Source of the DNA: Victivallales bacterium
Lineage (GTDB): Bacteria; Verrucomicrobiota; Lentisphaeria; Oligosphaerales; Oligosphaeraceae
Direction of reading: 5' to 3'
Assembly (NCBI GenBank): GCA_017431185.1
Contig: JAFRLP010000521.1
Coordinates: 1 to 8,973 of the forward strand
DNA length: 8,973 nucleotides
Positions 6,431 to 8,973 of the stretch are shown here, in pieces; position 1 is the first letter of the stretch; each line of letters opens with the position of its first letter. The translations under genes and the position numbers were made by a program. The notes below the pieces were generated by a model. It was given only the letters and a program-made list of their open reading frames with translations, did not search any database and was not told the origin of the DNA.

Positions 6431-7222
6431 ATGGACTTGCCAAGAGCATTGACAATCGCCGGCTCCGACTCCGGCGGCGGAGCCGGCGTCCTGGCCGACC
6501 TGTAGACCTTCTCGGCGCTGGGCGTCTATGGCGCCAGCGCCATCACGGCGGTGACCTTCCAGAACACCCGTGCTGTCCTGGGCGTCCATGAACTGCCGCC
6601 GGAGGACGTGGTGGCCCAGATAGACGCCGTATTCTCCGACATCCGCATTGACGCCGTGAAAATCGGCATGCTCTCCTCGCCTCAGATTGTGGCCGCCGTG
6701 TCTGCGGCATTGCGGCGCTGGAGTCCGCAGGTCATCGTGCTGGACCCCGTGATGATTTCCAAATCAGGCTGCAAACTGCTGCATGAGGAGGCCATCAGCA
6801 ACATCCGCAATGGCCTCATCCCCCTCGCCACCGTGGTCACGCCAAACCTCCCGGAGGCGCAGGAACTGACGGGACTGACCATCAACGGCAAGGCCGACAT
6901 GGAGACCGCCGCCGCCGCGCTTCTCGACATGGGCGCAAAGGCCGTCCTGCTCAAAGGAGGGCATGCGACGGAACATGCGGACGATTTGCTCGCCACCCGC
7001 GATAACACGCTCTGGCTGCCGGCCCCTCGCATCCAGGCCCGCAACACCCACGGCACGGGCTGCACCCTCTCCTCCGCCATCGCCGCCCTTCTTGCGCACG
7101 GCAAGAGCCTCGAAGAGGCATGCCGGGAGGCAAAGGCATTCGTGCGCCGCGCCATGTCCGCGGGACTGGAAATCGGCCACGGCTGCGGCCCCCTCCACCA
7201 TTTCGTGGACTGGTACCGCTAG
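6431..7222 (+). pseudogene. thiD: Hydroxymethylpyrimidine/phosphomethylpyrimidine kinase, interrupted by in-frame TAG at codon 25
   Basis: ThiD phosphorylates HMP and then HMP-phosphate, supplying the pyrimidine half of thiamine in the cytoplasm. The family signatures are all here: ALTIAGSDSGGGAGVLADL at residues 6-24, TFSALGVYGASAITAVTFQNT after the stop, VLDPVMISKSG, VTPNLPEAQELTG, AVLLKGGH, the anion-hole and catalytic-Cys motif NTHGTGCTLSSAIAA, and the closing IGHGCGPLHHF. Total length, about 262 residues, is normal for ThiD. Codon 25 is TAG (6503-6505), where homologues have ADL-K/Q-TFSALG. One base change from AAG or CAG explains it. A restart at the GTG at 6551 would lose the substrate-binding N-terminus. 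ATG 6431 gives the usual short lead before ALTIAG. A GTG at 6416 overlapping the upstream TGA is an alternative. There is no clear Shine-Dalgarno, and the 11-base gap suggests coupling to the gene before it. The stop could be a true nonsense mutation or an error. Confidence 0.93.
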
Positions 7223-7226
7223 AAGG

Positions 7227-8060
7227 CTACTTCGCGTCGGCGTGCAGTTGCTGCGCCAGGGCAATGTAGGCGCCTATCGTAATCGCGTCTGGCCGAACAT
7301 CGGGATTCAAGCCGGCGGCGCGGAACGCCGCCGCCACATCCACCCCTGGATAATGCGGGGCAAGCTGCGTGGCGGATTTCTTGCGGCGCTGCTGGAACGC
7401 CAGGGTGACCAGACGCTCGACCCGGCTCCGCAGCGCAGCATCCGGGCAGCGCTGGTTGCGTTTGAAGCGAACCAGGGCGGAGGTGACCTCGGGCTGCGGG
7501 AAAAAGACCTTGGGGGCAACATGCCGTAAAATGCGGACGTCATACTGCAAGGCGACCTTGACGGTGGGGGCCCCGTACTCCTTGGAGCCTGGAGCGGCGC
7601 AGAGCCGTTCCGCCATCTCCAGCTGCAGAAGCACCGTCAAATCCAAGGGCGAATTCCTCGCGGCGGAGATATTGGCGAGGAAGGGTGTGCTGCAGGAATA
7701 AGGCAGATTGGCGACGCAGCGATAAGGGGCCTCCCCCATGATTTCGTCAAAATCGACGCGGCACGCATCGCCCTCGACGAGTTTGAACCTCTCCCCCGCC
7801 CCAAGGTTCTCCCGAAGATAGGAGGCCAGACGGTGGTCAAGCTCCACGCAGGTGAGGTCGGCTCCCGACTCCAGCAGGGCCTCGGTCAGCATCCCCAGTC
7901 CGGGCCCCACCTCCAGAATGCGCTCCCCTGGCCGAATGCCCGCGTCACTGACAATCGCCGCAAGCATATTGGGGTCAAGGAGGAAATTCTGACCGAGCCT
8001 CCGGCTTGGATGCATGTCCAGGGAGGCCAGTATCTCCAGAAGGCGGCTCTTGTTCATCAT
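7227..8060 (-). CDS. rsmA: 16S rRNA dimethyladenosine transferase RsmA (KsgA)
   Basis: RsmA uses S-adenosylmethionine to dimethylate two adjacent adenines near the 3' end of 16S rRNA (A1518 and A1519 in E. coli), a late step and checkpoint in 30S ribosome assembly. All the family marks are visible in 277 residues (E. coli has 273): RRLGQNFLLDP (20-30), SAM motif I LEVGPGLGMLT (49-59), the acidic residue of motif II in CVELD (71-75), GDACRVDF (97-104), catalytic motif NLPYSCSTP (118-126), KVFFPQPEVTSALVRF (184-199) and AFQQRRKKS (221-229). The start ATG at 8060 overlaps the stop of the ftsB-like gene as ATGA, so translation is probably coupled; a second ATG follows at once (8057-8055). The gene ends in TAG, only 4 bases from the end of thiD on the opposite strand. 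It is intact. Confidence 0.97.
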   Translation of the reverse strand: MMNKSRLLEILASLDMHPSRRLGQNFLLDPNMLAAIVSDAGIRPGERILEVGPGLGMLTEALLESGADLTCVELDHRLASYLRENLGAGERFKLVEGDACRVDFDEIMGEAPYRCVANLPYSCSTPFLANISAARNSPLDLTVLLQLEMAERLCAAPGSKEYGAPTVKVALQYDVRILRHVAPKVFFPQPEVTSALVRFKRNQRCPDAALRSRVERLVTLAFQQRRKKSATQLAPHYPGVDVAAAFRAAGLNPDVRPDAITIGAYIALAQQLHADAK

Positions 8061-8383
8061 GGCGCGGAAAAAACCTCAGGCTGCTGGGTTTTCCCCTGTC
8101 CATCCGTCTTCTCCTCAAAATGATAGACCTTCTCGCCGGGACGGCAATAGCGGAAAAGCTCCCGCGCCACCCGAATGGTCGTGTGAGGGTCTCCTTGGCG
8201 AAGCAGGTCATTCTGGCGATTCAGGGCGTCCAGCGTCTTCTTGCGCTGCGCCTTCTCCTCCTGGCGAGTGGCCAGCAACTCCCGTTTCTGGGCCAGGTCC
8301 TCCCGAATGGGCACAATGTAGGAGATGCCATAGAGAATCACGGCCGCCAACAGAAAGACCATCAGAAAATCACGTGTGCTCAT
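8057..8383 (-). CDS. FtsB/DivIC-like septum formation initiator
   Basis: This 108-residue protein has the classic layout of FtsB/DivIC, a small bitopic membrane protein that helps activate septal peptidoglycan synthesis in the FtsQLB-type complex. There is a short cytoplasmic start, one membrane segment at about 6-24 (FLMVFLLAAVILYGISYIV), a charged coiled-coil stretch at about 27-62 (REDLAQKRELLATRQEEKAQ onward), and the C-terminal signature GDPHTTIRVARELFRYC then RPGEKVYHFE (64-90), which matches the family's 'DP..iE..AR..l.....GE..y' line. The Gln/Lys-rich tail of about 18 residues has no recognised motif. AGGA overlaps the stop of the preceding PDZ gene, 11 bases before the ATG, and the intergenic gap is only 15 bases. 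The stop overlaps the rsmA start (ATGA). Whether it should be called ftsB or divIC cannot be settled here. Confidence 0.87.
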   Translation of the reverse strand: MSTRDFLMVFLLAAVILYGISYIVPIREDLAQKRELLATRQEEKAQRKKTLDALNRQNDLLRQGDPHTTIRVARELFRYCRPGEKVYHFEEKTDGQGKTQQPEVFSAP

Positions 8384-8398
8384 ACCGAAAATCGATTC

Positions 8399-8973
8399 CT
8401 ATTTCAAGATGACCTCAAGTTTGGTTTTGAGGAAACGCCCCACCCGCTCATCCAGGATGGCCGCCGTCAGCGTCAGGCTCTCGCCGGCACGGCGTGTACG
8501 GAGCATCTCCGCAAATGCAGCAGGACTGGTGACGGGGGCGTCACCTACCGCCAAAATCAAGTCACCACGCTTCAGCAGTTCACGCCAAGGAGTTTGCTGA
8601 CGCTTGAACTCAGGTTCGGGAAGCACCTCGCTGATGGCCAGGCCGCGCAGACTCTCGGGCAAGTCCAGCACACGGTTCAGGTTGGCCGTGAGTTTCTGGA
8701 CTTGCAGTCCCAGTCGCCAGGACAGCAAGTCCGCCACCGCAATGGGGGCAGGCGTGACGCTCACCGTCCGCCCGTCCTGCAAAGTGAATTCCACGGAGCG
8801 GTCAGGGGGCAGGCCCCAGCACCGCCGCCCGAAATCCAGCATACGCCTGACAGGCGCGCCATTGACGGCGGTGACGACATCCCCCGTCTTGAGTTTTGCC
8901 TTGGCGCTTGGCCCGTCAGGCGCCACAATCAGCGACACTCCGCCCTCGGCGGGGGTGTAGGCCACCCCCAAGG
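8399..8973 (-). CDS. C-terminal part of an HtrA/DegP-like protein with two PDZ domains (5' end outside window)
   Basis: The frame is open to the window edge, so the start and any protease domain lie outside. The visible 190 residues hold two PDZ-like domains. PDZ1 is at about 1-75, with LGVAYTPAEGGVSLIVAPDG, PSAKAKLKTGDVVTAVNGAPV and the strand FTLQDGRTVSVTP. PDZ2 is at about 86-178, with RLGLQVQ, GLAISEVLPEPEF, LLKRGDLILAVGDAPVTSPA and a final hydrophobic strand. Two tandem PDZ domains at the C-terminus are the usual arrangement of DegP/DegQ-type periplasmic proteases and chaperones. In PVC bacteria, however, PDZ proteins lacking an active trypsin domain also occur, so protease activity cannot be claimed. 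It ends with TAG, 15 bases before the ftsB-like gene, and is probably the upstream member of that operon. Confidence 0.85.
   Translation of the reverse strand, partial: LGVAYTPAEGGVSLIVAPDGPSAKAKLKTGDVVTAVNGAPVRRMLDFGRRCWGLPPDRSVEFTLQDGRTVSVTPAPIAVADLLSWRLGLQVQKLTANLNRVLDLPESLRGLAISEVLPEPEFKRQQTPWRELLKRGDLILAVGDAPVTSPAAFAEMLRTRRAGESLTLTAAILDERVGRFLKTKLEVILK

Noticed and set aside
6431..6505. Genome-wide reassignment of TAG as a sense codon.
   Set aside because: TAG closes at least four other clear genes in the window at their expected family lengths, including rsmA and thiD itself.

Overview
The window is GC-rich (by eye about 60 %) and tightly packed with genes. It reads as a chromosomal segment of a Gram-negative bacterium, most plausibly from the PVC superphylum (Lentisphaerota/Verrucomicrobiota-like). 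I infer this from the mix of uncharacterised DUF4838-type and TIM-barrel carbohydrate-active enzymes, a GntR/LacI chimeric regulator, and a housekeeping block of HtrA-like PDZ protein, FtsB/DivIC and RsmA. No rRNA, tRNA, CRISPR array, insertion sequence or phage gene is visible.

Left part (1-4287), carbohydrate-related. It opens with the C-terminal 281 residues of a probable DUF4838-type glycan-active protein (1-846, +). A 103-base gap follows, holding two nested inverted repeats. Next comes a GntR-type winged-helix regulator with a LacI-like sugar-sensing domain (950-2065, +). Facing it is a secreted TIM-barrel, clan GH-A-like glycosidase candidate (2117-4063, -). Between this gene and the next, divergent gene lies a 224-base regulatory region. 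Two promoters pointing in opposite directions appear to share the same -10 bases there, at the centre of an imperfect palindrome.

Middle part (4288-7222, +). A probably cytoplasmic glycoside-hydrolase-like gene is broken by a -1 frameshift near 5590-5597. Eleven bases after its stop begins thiD, the hydroxymethylpyrimidine (phosphate) kinase gene, which carries an in-frame TAG at codon 25. The rest of both proteins is well preserved, so either the decay is very recent or the sequence has local errors.

Right part (7227-8973, -), housekeeping. Reading leftward this is an operon of a two-PDZ HtrA/DegP-like protein (start outside the window), an FtsB/DivIC-like division protein and rsmA (ksgA). 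rsmA is joined to the ftsB-like gene by an ATGA stop/start overlap. It meets thiD tail to tail with only 4 bases between the stop codons.

Working model (inference): the GntR/LacI regulator senses a sugar and controls itself. It may also control the divergent glycosidase pair, in which one enzyme is exported to attack a glycan outside the cytoplasm and the other acts on imported fragments. The most interesting non-gene signals are the shared-core bidirectional promoter at 4109-4161 and the nested palindrome at 894-934. I see no clear evidence for an entirely new biological system, but the two TIM-barrel proteins do not match any enzyme of known substrate that I can name.
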